The notes under the pieces: model-generated
Told to the model about the DNA's origin: nothing
Databases searched by the model: none
Seen by the model: the letters and a program-made list of their open reading frames with translations, nothing else
NCBI GenBank assembly: GCA_048268845.1
Contig: JBLWUQ010000015.1
Location: 1 to 64,000 of the forward strand
Origin: Muriiphilus sp048268845
GTDB taxonomy: Bacteria > Pseudomonadota > Alphaproteobacteria > Rhodobacterales > Rhodobacteraceae
DNA: 64,000 nt
Reading direction: 5' to 3'
Position numbers and translations under genes: made by a program
Shown here: positions 38,182 to 46,104 of the stretch, one piece after another
Layout of the letters: each line of letters opens with the position of its first letter
How positions within the stretch are numbered: the first letter of the stretch is position 1

Positions 38182-39288
38182 TCAGCCGGTGTGGATCAGC
38201 GTCGACAGCAGGCGCGGATCGAGGCTTTGGGCCTTGAACGTCTCGCCCTCGGTCAGGATCGACACCGCGTCGTGGCTGTGCAGGCTTTCCTGATGGCTGG
38301 CCACGACCCGGAAATCGCCGATCCGCTCGTCACCCTTGAGATGCTCGCAAAACAGCCGCGCCGCGTCCTCGACAAAGATCGGGTTGGCCGCGTTCAGCTC
38401 GGCGAAGGCCTGTTCGTCCTCGCGTTTCACCATCACCTGCGTCTCGGTCGGAACCGCGTCGCGGCAGAGGTCGATCAGGTCCTCGAACCACAGGCAGGAG
38501 CGGTCGCACATCACCTCGACCGAGATCCGCGCGACCGAGCGCTGGCTGTGCGGCGTGGCCAACTGGCCGCGCACCTGGCGTGCATGTTCGGCCAGTTCCA
38601 GCGAGCACGGGCAGGTCGAGCTGTAGACATAATCGAGGTGGATGAACTTGCGCCTTGTGCCGCCCTGTTCGACCAGCTCGAGCGCAATGTTGTAATACTG
38701 ATAGCCTTCAAGGCCGGACCGCAGGGATTGCACCTTCATCGGGAAGGAAAAAGACATCTCGATGCGCGCATCGAGGCTGTCGAGGTCGGTCTTGTAATCG
38801 TCCAGCGCGGCCTCGATCACGTCGAAGGAAAACACCTTTTCGGCGTGGGTGTAGAAGCTGCGCATGATCCGCGACATGTTGATGCCCTTCTTCTCGGCCT
38901 CGAGGCTGACCGTGCCGGTCACCGAGGTTTCGAGCGTCAGGTCGCCGTTGTCGCGGGTGTGGTAGCGGATCGGCAGGCGGAAGTTCGAGATGCCGACATG
39001 CTGGATCAACTGGCGCGCGCCCTGGATCAGGCTGGCGGGGCCGTTCTGAAGATCGGGCATCGTCGCCTTGTAGGCGGCATCGGGCACGAAATCCGCCGGA
39101 TACGACCGGTTGAGATCGGGGTAATTCGCCACCTCGCGGGTCGGCAACAGCCGCGCGATGGCAGGATCGAGCCGCGCGATCTCGACCGGATCGGCGCTGC
39201 CGGCCCAGGCGCGCAGCGTGTCGAGCGCACGACGCGCCTCGTCCTCGTCGGGCAGGATGGCGGTCAGTAGCGGGCTCACATGGTTCAT
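38182..39288 (-). CDS. folE2: GTP cyclohydrolase FolE2 (type IB)
   Basis: The 368-residue enzyme converts GTP to dihydroneopterin triphosphate, opening folate synthesis. It belongs to the COG1469 family, which can work with Mn or Fe and replaces zinc-dependent FolE. Seen motifs: YNIALELVEQGGTRRKFIHL, YSSTCPCSLELA (metal-ligand Cys region), VMCDRSCLWFEDL and the final SLHSHDAVS. Zur-type sites were looked for in the 213 bp upstream; none was evident. The start ATG was chosen where homologues begin (MNHVSPLL). Confidence 0.95.
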   Translation of the reverse strand: MNHVSPLLTAILPDEDEARRALDTLRAWAGSADPVEIARLDPAIARLLPTREVANYPDLNRSYPADFVPDAAYKATMPDLQNGPASLIQGARQLIQHVGISNFRLPIRYHTRDNGDLTLETSVTGTVSLEAEKKGINMSRIMRSFYTHAEKVFSFDVIEAALDDYKTDLDSLDARIEMSFSFPMKVQSLRSGLEGYQYYNIALELVEQGGTRRKFIHLDYVYSSTCPCSLELAEHARQVRGQLATPHSQRSVARISVEVMCDRSCLWFEDLIDLCRDAVPTETQVMVKREDEQAFAELNAANPIFVEDAARLFCEHLKGDERIGDFRVVASHQESLHSHDAVSILTEGETFKAQSLDPRLLSTLIHTG

Positions 39289-39311
39289 GGCGGGGCCTTT
39301 CGATCCTGTCA

Positions 39312-39332
39312 GAGGCTCGAATATAAAGCCTC
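39312..39332. promoter_or_regulatory. Short inverted repeat upstream of folE2
   Basis: GAGGCT (39312-39317) and AGCCTC (39327-39332) form a 6-bp inverted repeat, 9 bases apart, over an AT-rich centre, 24 bases from the folE2 start. It could be an operator or a leader hairpin; the regulator is unknown. Confidence 0.3.
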
Positions 39333-39501
39333 GCGTGATGATTACCAAGAAATACGCTCGGGCATTGGATGCGGATCACTGGGGAAAGGTTCCCCGATGC
39401 ACGCGGCGCGGCGCGAAAGACCATGCGGATTGGCACTTTCGCGTGGGTAGCGCGCCCCTGATATCACGCAGATGTGTGCGGCGGCGGGCCGCCGACCGGC
39501 C

Positions 39502-40689
39502 TCAGCCGCCCGGCACCGCGTCGAGCGCGGCGCGGAAATCGGCGATCAGGTCGTCGGTGTCCTCAAGCCCGATCGACACCCGCACCAGCCCCGGCGTGAT
39601 GCCCAGAATGGCCTTCTGGTCGTCGGGCAGGCGTTGATGCGTGGTCGTGGCCGGGTGCGTGACGATGGATTTCGCATCGCCCAGGTTGTTGGAGATCACC
39701 GGAATGGTCAGCGCGTTCAGAAAGGCGAAGGCGGCGTCCTTGCCGCCCGCGAGGTCGAGCGCGATCACCGTGCCGCCATGCGCCATCTGCCGGGCGACGA
39801 TGGCGCGGTCGGCGTGGCTGGCCAGCCCCGGAAACAGCGTGCGCGCCAGTTTCGGATGGCCCTCCAGCGCCTCGGCGATCTTCTGCGCCGAAGCCGCCGC
39901 TGCCATGACCCGCAGATCGAGCGTCTCCAGCCCCTTCAGCATCACCCAGGCGTTGAACGGGCTGAGCGCGCCGCCGGTGTGCTTCATGTAGGGTTCGAGC
40001 GTCTTTCGGATGAAGTCGCGCGTGCCCAGGATGACGCCGCCAAGACAGCGGCCCTGACCGTCGATATGCTTGGTCGAGGAATAGATCACCACGTCGGCGC
40101 CCATGTCGGTCAGGTTGGGGCCGATCGGGGTGCCGAACACGTTGTCGACGATGACCAGCGCGCCCTTTGCATGGGCGATTTCGGCCACGGCGGCGATGTC
40201 GATCACCTCGAGCGTCGGGTTCGAGACGGACTCGAAGAACACCGCCCTGGTGTCGGCGCGCACCGCACCGCGCCATGCGTCTAGGTCGGTGCCGTCGACC
40301 AGCGTCACCTCGACGCCGAACCGGCCCATGATGTCGATAAGGATGTTGAGCGATGAGCCGAACAGTGCCCGCGCCGCGACGATGTGGTCGCCCGCGCGCG
40401 CGATCGCCATCAAGACGCCATTGACCGCCGCCATGCCGCTGGCGGTGGCAAAGGCGTCCTCGGCGCCGTCGAGTGCGGCGATGCGGTCCTCGAACATCCG
40501 GACGGTCGGGTTGCCGTAGCGGGCATAGATGAACTCGTCCGGCCCGGCCTCCTGAAACCGTGCCTCGGCCTGTTCGGCGCTGTCGTAGACGAAGCCTTGC
40601 GTGAGGAAGATCGCCTCGCTGACCTCGCCATACTGGCTGCGGCGCGTGCCGCCGTGGACGGCAATGGTTTTGGGTTTCCAGTCGGTCAT
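39502..40689 (-). CDS. metZ: O-succinylhomoserine sulfhydrylase
   Basis: The 395-residue PLP enzyme of the Cys/Met metabolism family makes homocysteine directly from O-succinylhomoserine and sulfide. The PLP lysine is in SSTKHIDGQGR; family blocks ARYGNPTVRMFEDRIAALDGAE and VFFESVSNPTLEVIDI are present. Length and the tail DLIADFRAALDAVPGG fit MetZ. The ATG has a GGGAG ribosome site eight bases upstream. The leader contains a SAM-II riboswitch and an intrinsic terminator, so expression is expected to fall when S-adenosylmethionine is plentiful. Confidence 0.95.
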   Translation of the reverse strand: MTDWKPKTIAVHGGTRRSQYGEVSEAIFLTQGFVYDSAEQAEARFQEAGPDEFIYARYGNPTVRMFEDRIAALDGAEDAFATASGMAAVNGVLMAIARAGDHIVAARALFGSSLNILIDIMGRFGVEVTLVDGTDLDAWRGAVRADTRAVFFESVSNPTLEVIDIAAVAEIAHAKGALVIVDNVFGTPIGPNLTDMGADVVIYSSTKHIDGQGRCLGGVILGTRDFIRKTLEPYMKHTGGALSPFNAWVMLKGLETLDLRVMAAAASAQKIAEALEGHPKLARTLFPGLASHADRAIVARQMAHGGTVIALDLAGGKDAAFAFLNALTIPVISNNLGDAKSIVTHPATTTHQRLPDDQKAILGITPGLVRVSIGLEDTDDLIADFRAALDAVPGG

Positions 40690-40706
40690 CGCGCGCTCCC
40701 AAGCAC

Positions 40707-40738
40707 AAAAAAGCCCCCACCGCCTGAGCGCCGGGGGC
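40707..40738 (-). terminator. Leader terminator between SAM-II riboswitch and metZ
   Basis: On the minus strand GCCCCCGGCGC pairs with GCGGTGGGGGC (one mismatch and one wobble) across TCAG, followed by TTTTTT. It lies between the aptamer and metZ, the position expected of a regulated attenuator. Confidence 0.88.
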
Positions 40739-40748
40739 AATTGTCCCT

Positions 40749-40806
40749 GACCTCTTTAGCGGTTTGTTTAACGTGGCCCGCAATCGGGTGAGCAACTCGC
40801 CACGAA
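40749..40806 (-). promoter_or_regulatory. SAM-II riboswitch (metA motif) in the metZ leader
   Basis: Read on the minus strand the element begins with CGTGGC, which pairs with GCCACG 20-25 bases later (P1). It then has the conserved purine/A-rich run TTAAACAA and the block CGCTAAAGAGG near the 3' end, which forms the pseudoknot and SAM pocket. This fits the SAM-II consensus of alphaproteobacteria, found upstream of metA, metX or metZ. Binding of SAM should favour the following terminator or block translation. The exact ends are approximate. Confidence 0.9.
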
Positions 40807-40919
40807 TCGCTCGTAGCGCGGGGCCAAGGTCGCGTCAAGACGCCGCAGGGCGTGACCGGCCCCCCTTGCCCTCGCCGGTGGATCGTCCATGCTGCCCGCA
40901 ACGCAAACAGGAGGACCCC

Positions 40920-41618
40920 ATGGCACCGATCGAGCTTTATTACTGGCCCACTCCGAACGGCTGGAAGATCTCCATCGCGCTCGAGGAGATGGGCCTGCCC
41001 TATGAGGTGCGGCTGGTGAACATCGGCAAGGGCGAGCAGTTCGAGCCGGGTTTCCTCAAGATCGCGCCGAACAACCGGATGCCGGCGATCATCGACCCCA
41101 AGGGGCCGGACGGCGCGCCGATCTCGGTGTTTGAATCCGGCGCGATCCTGCAATACCTCGCGCGCAAGACCGGCCAGCTTTATGGTGCGGGCGAGCGGGA
41201 CCGGGTGGCGGTCGAGGAGTGGCTGATGTGGCAGATGGGCGGGCTTGGGCCGATGGCCGGGCAGGCGCACCATTTCCTGACCTACGCCCCCGCGATGGAC
41301 CCGCCGCAGGATCTGCCCTACGCCAAGGACCGCTACCGCGCCGAGGTCGCCCGGCTTTATGGCGTGATGGACAGGCGGCTGGGCGCGGCGCGCTATCTTG
41401 CGGGTGACTTCTATTCCATCGCCGATATCGCCTGCTACGGCTGGGCATCCCTGTGGGAGCGGCAGGAGCAGACGCTCGACGACAAGCCCAATCTCGCGCG
41501 CTGGCTCGACGAACTGGGCGCGCGCCCGGCAGTGCGGCGCGGCATGGCGGTCGCCAGCGACGCGCGCAGCAACATCACCGACGACAAGGAGGCCCAGAAG
41601 GTGCTGTTCCGGCGGTAG
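40920..41618 (+). CDS. Glutathione S-transferase, YfcG/Ure2p type
   Basis: The 232-residue protein has a thioredoxin-like N-domain with YYWPTPNGWKISIALEEMGL and cis-Pro region NNRMPAI, followed by FESGAILQYLA (glutathione gamma-Glu contacts), and an all-helical C-domain. The TPNGWK motif places it with YfcG/Ure2p disulfide reductases. The ATG has a perfect AGGAGG ribosome site. It converges with yciB, 8 bp apart. Substrate is unknown; disulfide reductase activity is inferred from the subgroup. Confidence 0.9.
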   Translation: MAPIELYYWPTPNGWKISIALEEMGLPYEVRLVNIGKGEQFEPGFLKIAPNNRMPAIIDPKGPDGAPISVFESGAILQYLARKTGQLYGAGERDRVAVEEWLMWQMGGLGPMAGQAHHFLTYAPAMDPPQDLPYAKDRYRAEVARLYGVMDRRLGAARYLAGDFYSIADIACYGWASLWERQEQTLDDKPNLARWLDELGARPAVRRGMAVASDARSNITDDKEAQKVLFRR

Positions 41619-41626
41619 GCCGCGCG

Positions 41627-42226
41627 TCAGTCAGCCTCGCTGGTGCCGTATTTCGAGAACAGCCGCGACTGCGCCATGAAGAACGCGAAGACGCCGAGCG
41701 TCAGCCCGAAGGTCTTGAAGTTCACCCATGCGTCGGTGGACATCGTGCGCCAGACCGCCTCGTTCGCGACGGCGAGGAACAGGAAGAACAGCGCCAGCCG
41801 CTTGGTCAGGATCATCCAGCCCTCGGGCCTGAGCGGAATCGCCTGATCCATCACCGCCTCGAGGTAGCTCTTGCCGCGCATGAGGCCAAAGCCGAGGATG
41901 CCCGCGAACAGAAGGTAGATGATGGTCGGCTTCATCTTGAAGAAGCGTTCGTCGTTGAACCAGATCGACAGCCCGCCGAAGACGATCACCAGCACCAGCG
42001 TCGCGATCTGCATCTTCGAGATGTGGCCCGACAGCCGCCATTGCACGAAGGTGGCGATGGCGAGCAGCGGGATGAACAGCGCCGTGACGGCGACGAAACC
42101 GGAATATTCGGTGCCGCCGACCATGAAGGTGCGGTCGCGCAACAGCATGTAGCCCGCGAAAAAGGCGATGATCGGCCCGTATTCGAGCGCGAGCTTCAAT
42201 CCGGGTTTCAGGGGTCTGTCGGTCAT
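41627..42226 (-). CDS. yciB: Intracellular septation protein A (YciB)
   Basis: The 199-residue inner-membrane protein has five or six hydrophobic segments. Family motifs include LALEYGPIIAFFAGY near the N-terminus, FNDERFFKMKPTIIYLLFA in the middle and NEAVWRTMSTDAWVNFKTFG. YciB works with YciC-like partners in envelope integrity and septation. The ATG follows a GGAGA ribosome site, and the in-frame TAG of a short upstream remnant overlaps that site. Confidence 0.94.
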   Translation of the reverse strand: MTDRPLKPGLKLALEYGPIIAFFAGYMLLRDRTFMVGGTEYSGFVAVTALFIPLLAIATFVQWRLSGHISKMQIATLVLVIVFGGLSIWFNDERFFKMKPTIIYLLFAGILGFGLMRGKSYLEAVMDQAIPLRPEGWMILTKRLALFFLFLAVANEAVWRTMSTDAWVNFKTFGLTLGVFAFFMAQSRLFSKYGTSEAD

Positions 42227-42235
42227 CGGAGTCTC

Positions 42236-42346
42236 CTAGCTGCCAGGTTCCACTATCACGGCCCCGGCGGCGATCAAAGCCATCAGCATCACCCGGCGCC
42301 CGGCGATTGCAGCGGCCCGGCCTCGGCCCCCTCGGCGGCGATCCGG
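42236..42346 (-). pseudogene. Possible C-terminal remnant of a membrane transporter upstream of yciB
   Basis: An open stretch ends at a TAG placed exactly as the last codon of an operon partner of yciB. Its last residues read VMLMALIAAGAVIVEPGS, a single hydrophobic segment like the end of EamA/DMT-type transporters, which are often found between ftsY and yciB in this family. No other part of such a gene remains. This is a speculative reading and the frame could be chance. Confidence 0.22.
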
Positions 42347-42350
42347 CCGC

Positions 42351-42893
42351 TCACAACAGGGTGGCTTTCGGCGCGCGCGGGATGCGGGCGCCCTTGGGCG
42401 GCAACCGGCGATGCGCCGCGCTGCCCGCGAGGGCGTCGATCCGGATGCGCCCGATCGGAACCGGGCGTGTCGCCTTGTCCTCGATCCGGTTCGCCCGGCG
42501 GCGTGCCACGAAGCGCTCGATGGACAGGGGCTGGCCGAAGGCGTCCTCGATCACCGGCGTATCGGCAAGGTCGTGTGCTGCGTCGGCCAGCAGCCGCCAG
42601 GTCAGCCGCCGGGCAAGCTCGTCCGAGCGAAACGCGGGCCTGAACGCCATCTCGGCGATCCGCGTGATGTCGCCCGCGCGCACCAGGGCCGCCGCGCCCA
42701 CCACCTCCCAGTCGGCAAAGAGGATGGCGCGCGACAGCACGTCGGCCATTTGCGAATAGGGCGGTTGGCCGGCATCGGGGTAGGGATGACGGCGCGCGAG
42801 CGCCCGCGCCTCGGCGACGAAGGACAGCGCCGTGCGGCTGCCTCTCAACAGCAGATGCGGATGCGTCCGCGCCTCGGTCAACTCGTCGTTCAT
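42351..42893 (-). CDS. Possible GNAT-like N-acetyltransferase
   Basis: The 180-residue protein is not clearly assigned. The central part EVVGAAALVRAGDITRIAEMAFRP and then AFRSDELARRLTWRLLADA has the strand-4/strand-5/helix-3 order of GNAT acetyltransferases, but the classical RxxGxG/A acetyl-CoA loop is degenerate (RSDELARR), which makes activity doubtful. The C-terminal third is Arg- and Pro-rich. It lies downstream of ftsY, separated by 57 bp, and may be co-transcribed. Treat as hypothetical. Confidence 0.55.
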   Translation of the reverse strand: MNDELTEARTHPHLLLRGSRTALSFVAEARALARRHPYPDAGQPPYSQMADVLSRAILFADWEVVGAAALVRAGDITRIAEMAFRPAFRSDELARRLTWRLLADAAHDLADTPVIEDAFGQPLSIERFVARRRANRIEDKATRPVPIGRIRIDALAGSAAHRRLPPKGARIPRAPKATLL

Positions 42894-42950
42894 CCTGCCG
42901 CGCCTTGCCTGTTCCCCCGAGTATCGCGGTCGATCCTGGCCAAAGAACGG

Positions 42951-44240
42951 CTATCCATGGGCGCCGGTGAGGGCGCGGGCGAAGTCCTCGGGGTCGAAGG
43001 GCGCGAGGTCGTCGATCTGCTCGCCAACGCCGATGGCGTGGATCGGCAGGCCGAAGCGGTCGGCCAGCGCCACCAGCACGCCGCCCTTGGCGGTGCCGTC
43101 GAGCTTGGTCATCACCAGGCCGGTGACGTCCGACATCCGGCGGAAGGTCTCGACCTGGCTCAGCGCGTTCTGGCCGGTGGTGGCGTCGAGCACCAGCAGC
43201 GTGTTGTGCGGCGCGTCGGGGTCTTTCTTGCGGATCACGCGGACGATCTTGGCCAGTTCCTCCATCAGATCGGCGCGGTTCTGCAGCCGCCCGGCGGTGT
43301 CGATCATCAAGAGATCGGCGCCCTCGGCCTCGGCCCGGGTCATGGCGTCGAAGGCAAGGCTGGCGGGGTCCGAGCCTTCGGGCGCGGTCATCACCGGCAC
43401 GCCCGCCCGCTCGCCCCAGACCTGAAGCTGTTCCACCGCGGCGGCGCGGAAGGTGTCGGCGGCGGCGATGATCACCGATTTGCCCGCGGCGCGGAACTGG
43501 CTGGCGAGCTTGCCGATCGTGGTGGTCTTGCCCGAGCCGTTGACGCCGACCACCAACACGACTTGCGGTTTTTTCGCATAAAGCGGCATCGGCCTGGCGA
43601 CCGGCTCCATCACCCGCGCGATCTCGGTGGCCATCAGGTTCTTGATCTCGTCGACCGAGAGCCGCTTGCCAAGACGTCCCTGGGCGATGTTGGCGGTGAT
43701 GCGCAGCGCGGTATCCACGCCCATGTCCGAGGCGATCATCAATTCCTCGAGGCTTTCCAGCATGTCGTCGTCCAGCACCCGGCGAACCACGGCGCGCTTG
43801 TCGCCCCGGCCGAACAGCCGGCCAAGGACGCCGGATTTCTCGGCGCTCTCCGACGGCGGGATTTCCAAGGGCGGCAGGTCCGGCACGAAATCGCCGGGAT
43901 CGGGGATTTCGGCGGGCGGCGCGTCGGGCGTGGTGGGGTCCGGGGCGGGGATCTCGACCGGCGAGGGGCCGGGAAGGTCCGGGCCGGGATCGGGCAGGGG
44001 CGCGGGTCGCGGCGGTGACGGCGGCGCGGGAACGGGTTCGGGCGCAGGCACCGGGTCGGGGGCGGGCTGCGGGATCGGCCCGGGGGGGGGAATGGGAACG
44101 GGCTCGGGTTCCGGCGCGGGTTCGGGCTCCGGCGTCCCCTCTTCCTCGACGCCGCCCGCGTCGACGATCGCCTCCAGCCCCTGTTCGAGCTGTGACGATG
44201 ATCTTGTCAGGCGGTGTTTGAGTTTCTTGAAAAACGACAT
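42951..44240 (-). CDS. ftsY: Signal recognition particle receptor FtsY
   Basis: The 429-residue SRP GTPase delivers ribosome-nascent chains to the inner membrane. Residues 1-30 form a basic membrane-targeting helix (MSFFKKLKHRLTRSSSQ). A long Pro/Glu-rich region (about 35-130) takes the place of the acidic A domain. The N domain is at about 140-220. The G domain has G1 GVNGSGKT near residue 231, DTAGRLQNR (G3) and TKLDGTAKGG (G4), with the insertion-box region DTFRAAA. The ATG has a GGAGG ribosome site; an earlier in-frame ATG adds eight residues. Confidence 0.96.
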   Translation of the reverse strand: MSFFKKLKHRLTRSSSQLEQGLEAIVDAGGVEEEGTPEPEPAPEPEPVPIPPPGPIPQPAPDPVPAPEPVPAPPSPPRPAPLPDPGPDLPGPSPVEIPAPDPTTPDAPPAEIPDPGDFVPDLPPLEIPPSESAEKSGVLGRLFGRGDKRAVVRRVLDDDMLESLEELMIASDMGVDTALRITANIAQGRLGKRLSVDEIKNLMATEIARVMEPVARPMPLYAKKPQVVLVVGVNGSGKTTTIGKLASQFRAAGKSVIIAAADTFRAAAVEQLQVWGERAGVPVMTAPEGSDPASLAFDAMTRAEAEGADLLMIDTAGRLQNRADLMEELAKIVRVIRKKDPDAPHNTLLVLDATTGQNALSQVETFRRMSDVTGLVMTKLDGTAKGGVLVALADRFGLPIHAIGVGEQIDDLAPFDPEDFARALTGAHG

Positions 44241-44337
44241 GGGGCCTCCGGTCTTGTCCATCACCTAATCGCGAATCCGCCCGATTGGAAGGCCCGGGGG
44301 TCAAGCGTCGTGGGTCCGGAGGCGGGTCCGACCGGCG

Positions 44338-45933
44338 TCAGACCGGGGCGAAACTGTCGCTGCTTGCCATGGCCCAGAACTTCGCGAAGGCCGGATGGGC
44401 GACGTCGTGGTCCAGAAGCGCGCCGGGGTCGATCCAGTCGTATTGGCTGCGCGCCGAGCGCACCTCGCGGCTGTTGATGCGGATCATCAGGTGGTCGGGG
44501 CGCAGGTCGGAGGGGTGGCCCAGCCCCGCCGCGCCGATGGTTTCGCCCAGGGCGCGCAGCGTGTTGGCGTGAAAATGCGCCACCCGTTGCGCCTTGTCGC
44601 CGACGTCCAGCGCGCGAAAGCGGCCCGGGTCCTGCGAGGTGACGCCGGTCGGGCACTTGCCGGTGTGGCAGGCCTGCGCCTGGATGCAGCCCAGCGAGAA
44701 CATGAAGCCGCGCGCCATGTTGCAGGTATCGGCGCCCAGCGCGAAGGCGCGCGCCATGTCGAAGGCGGAAATCAGCTTGCCGGAGGCGACGATCCGCGTC
44801 CGCTGGCGCAGGCCGAGCCCGACCAGCACGTTGTGCACCAGCATCAGCCCTTCGCGCAGCGGTGCGCCGATGTGGTCGGCGAACTCGACCGGCGCCGCGC
44901 CGGTGCCGCCTTCGGAGCCATCGACGGTGATGAAATCGGGCTGGATGCCGGTTTCAACCATCGCCTTGGCCATGGCGAACACTTCCCATGGGTGGCCGAC
45001 GCAGAGCTTGAGGCCGACCGGCTTGCCGCCAGACAGCTCGCGCAGCCTTGCGACGAAGTCGAGCATCTCGACCGGGGTCGAGAATGCGCTGTGCGCCGCC
45101 GGGCTGATGCAGTCGATGCCGGGCAGGACGCCGCGGGCCTCGGCGATGGCCTCTGTCACCTTGGCGCCGGGCAGGATGCCGCCATGGCCGGGTTTTGCGC
45201 CCTGCGACAGCTTGATCTCGATCATCCTGACCTGTTCGGAGCCGGCGTTTTCCGCGAAACGGACGGCGTCGAATCGCCCCTTTTCGTCGCGACAGCCGAA
45301 ATAGCCCGAGGCGATCTGCCAGATCAGGTCGCCGCCTTTCCGGTGAAACCGCGAGATCGAGCCTTCGCCGGTGGTGTGGGCGAAATCGCCCTGTTTCGCG
45401 CCGAGGTTCAAGGCCTCGATCGCGTTGGGCGAAAGCGCGCCGTAGGACATGCCGGAAATGTTCAGAACCGACGCCGAATAGGGTCTGGCGCAGGTCTCGG
45501 CGCCGAAGGTGACGCGGAAATCGGCATTGTCGTGGTGGCGCGGCTGCACCGAATGGTTGATCCATTCATGCCCGACATCGTTCTGGTTTCTGAGCGTACC
45601 GAACGGGCGCAACCCCTCGATATCCTTCGAGCGGCGATAGACCAGCGCGCGTTGTTCGCGTGAAAACGGCACCTCGTCATGGTCGCTTTCGAGGAAATAC
45701 TGGCGAATCTCGGGCCGGATGCCTTCGAGAAAGAACCGGGCGCGGGCCAGCACCGGATAGTTGCGCAGGACGGCGCGTTTGCGTTGCAGGACGTCGAAAC
45801 TGCCGATCAGCGCGCCGATGAGGCCCAGCACCAGCAGCGCGCCGCCCCAGAACGGCACGGCCATGCCCAGCATCGCCCCGGCGGGGATTGCCGCGAGGAA
45901 GGCGTAATAGGGCATGTAGCGCAGCTTGAGCAT
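44338..45933 (-). CDS. FMN-binding glutamate synthase family protein
   Basis: The 531-residue protein has one or two N-terminal membrane segments (about 10-50) and a glutamate-synthase-like FMN domain. Family blocks: MSYGALSPNAIEALNLGAK, GEGSISRFHRKGGDLIWQ, KPGHGGILPGAKV, VDGSEGGTGAAPVEFADHIG (FMN loop) and CHTGKCPTGVTSQDP (iron-sulfur-like Cys triad). It lacks the GATase domain of true GltB, so it is a stand-alone member whose reaction is not settled. It is divergent from trkH. Confidence 0.9.
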   Translation of the reverse strand: MLKLRYMPYYAFLAAIPAGAMLGMAVPFWGGALLVLGLIGALIGSFDVLQRKRAVLRNYPVLARARFFLEGIRPEIRQYFLESDHDEVPFSREQRALVYRRSKDIEGLRPFGTLRNQNDVGHEWINHSVQPRHHDNADFRVTFGAETCARPYSASVLNISGMSYGALSPNAIEALNLGAKQGDFAHTTGEGSISRFHRKGGDLIWQIASGYFGCRDEKGRFDAVRFAENAGSEQVRMIEIKLSQGAKPGHGGILPGAKVTEAIAEARGVLPGIDCISPAAHSAFSTPVEMLDFVARLRELSGGKPVGLKLCVGHPWEVFAMAKAMVETGIQPDFITVDGSEGGTGAAPVEFADHIGAPLREGLMLVHNVLVGLGLRQRTRIVASGKLISAFDMARAFALGADTCNMARGFMFSLGCIQAQACHTGKCPTGVTSQDPGRFRALDVGDKAQRVAHFHANTLRALGETIGAAGLGHPSDLRPDHLMIRINSREVRSARSQYDWIDPGALLDHDVAHPAFAKFWAMASSDSFAPV

Positions 45934-46104
45934 GGCAACCTCTTGCCGACCCGACTTTCGCCTTTGAACACGAAAACCGCGAAAATTCGGTTAGCCCCAA
46001 ACGTGGCCGGTCGGTGACATCCTGCATGGCGCAGCGACCCGGACCGGCCCGGTGCGCGCAAGGCGGATTGACAGCGCGCGCCCGGGGGGCCAACCCTTCG
46101 CGCC

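Noticed and set aside
39289..39501. A Zur box before folE2.
   Set aside because: No GTTATA-type palindrome could be found; only a short unrelated inverted repeat is present.
42289..44304. A long minus-strand frame overlapping ftsY and its neighbours in another phase.
   Set aside because: ftsY in the correct phase has all GTPase motifs; this frame has none and spans the spacer into unrelated genes.
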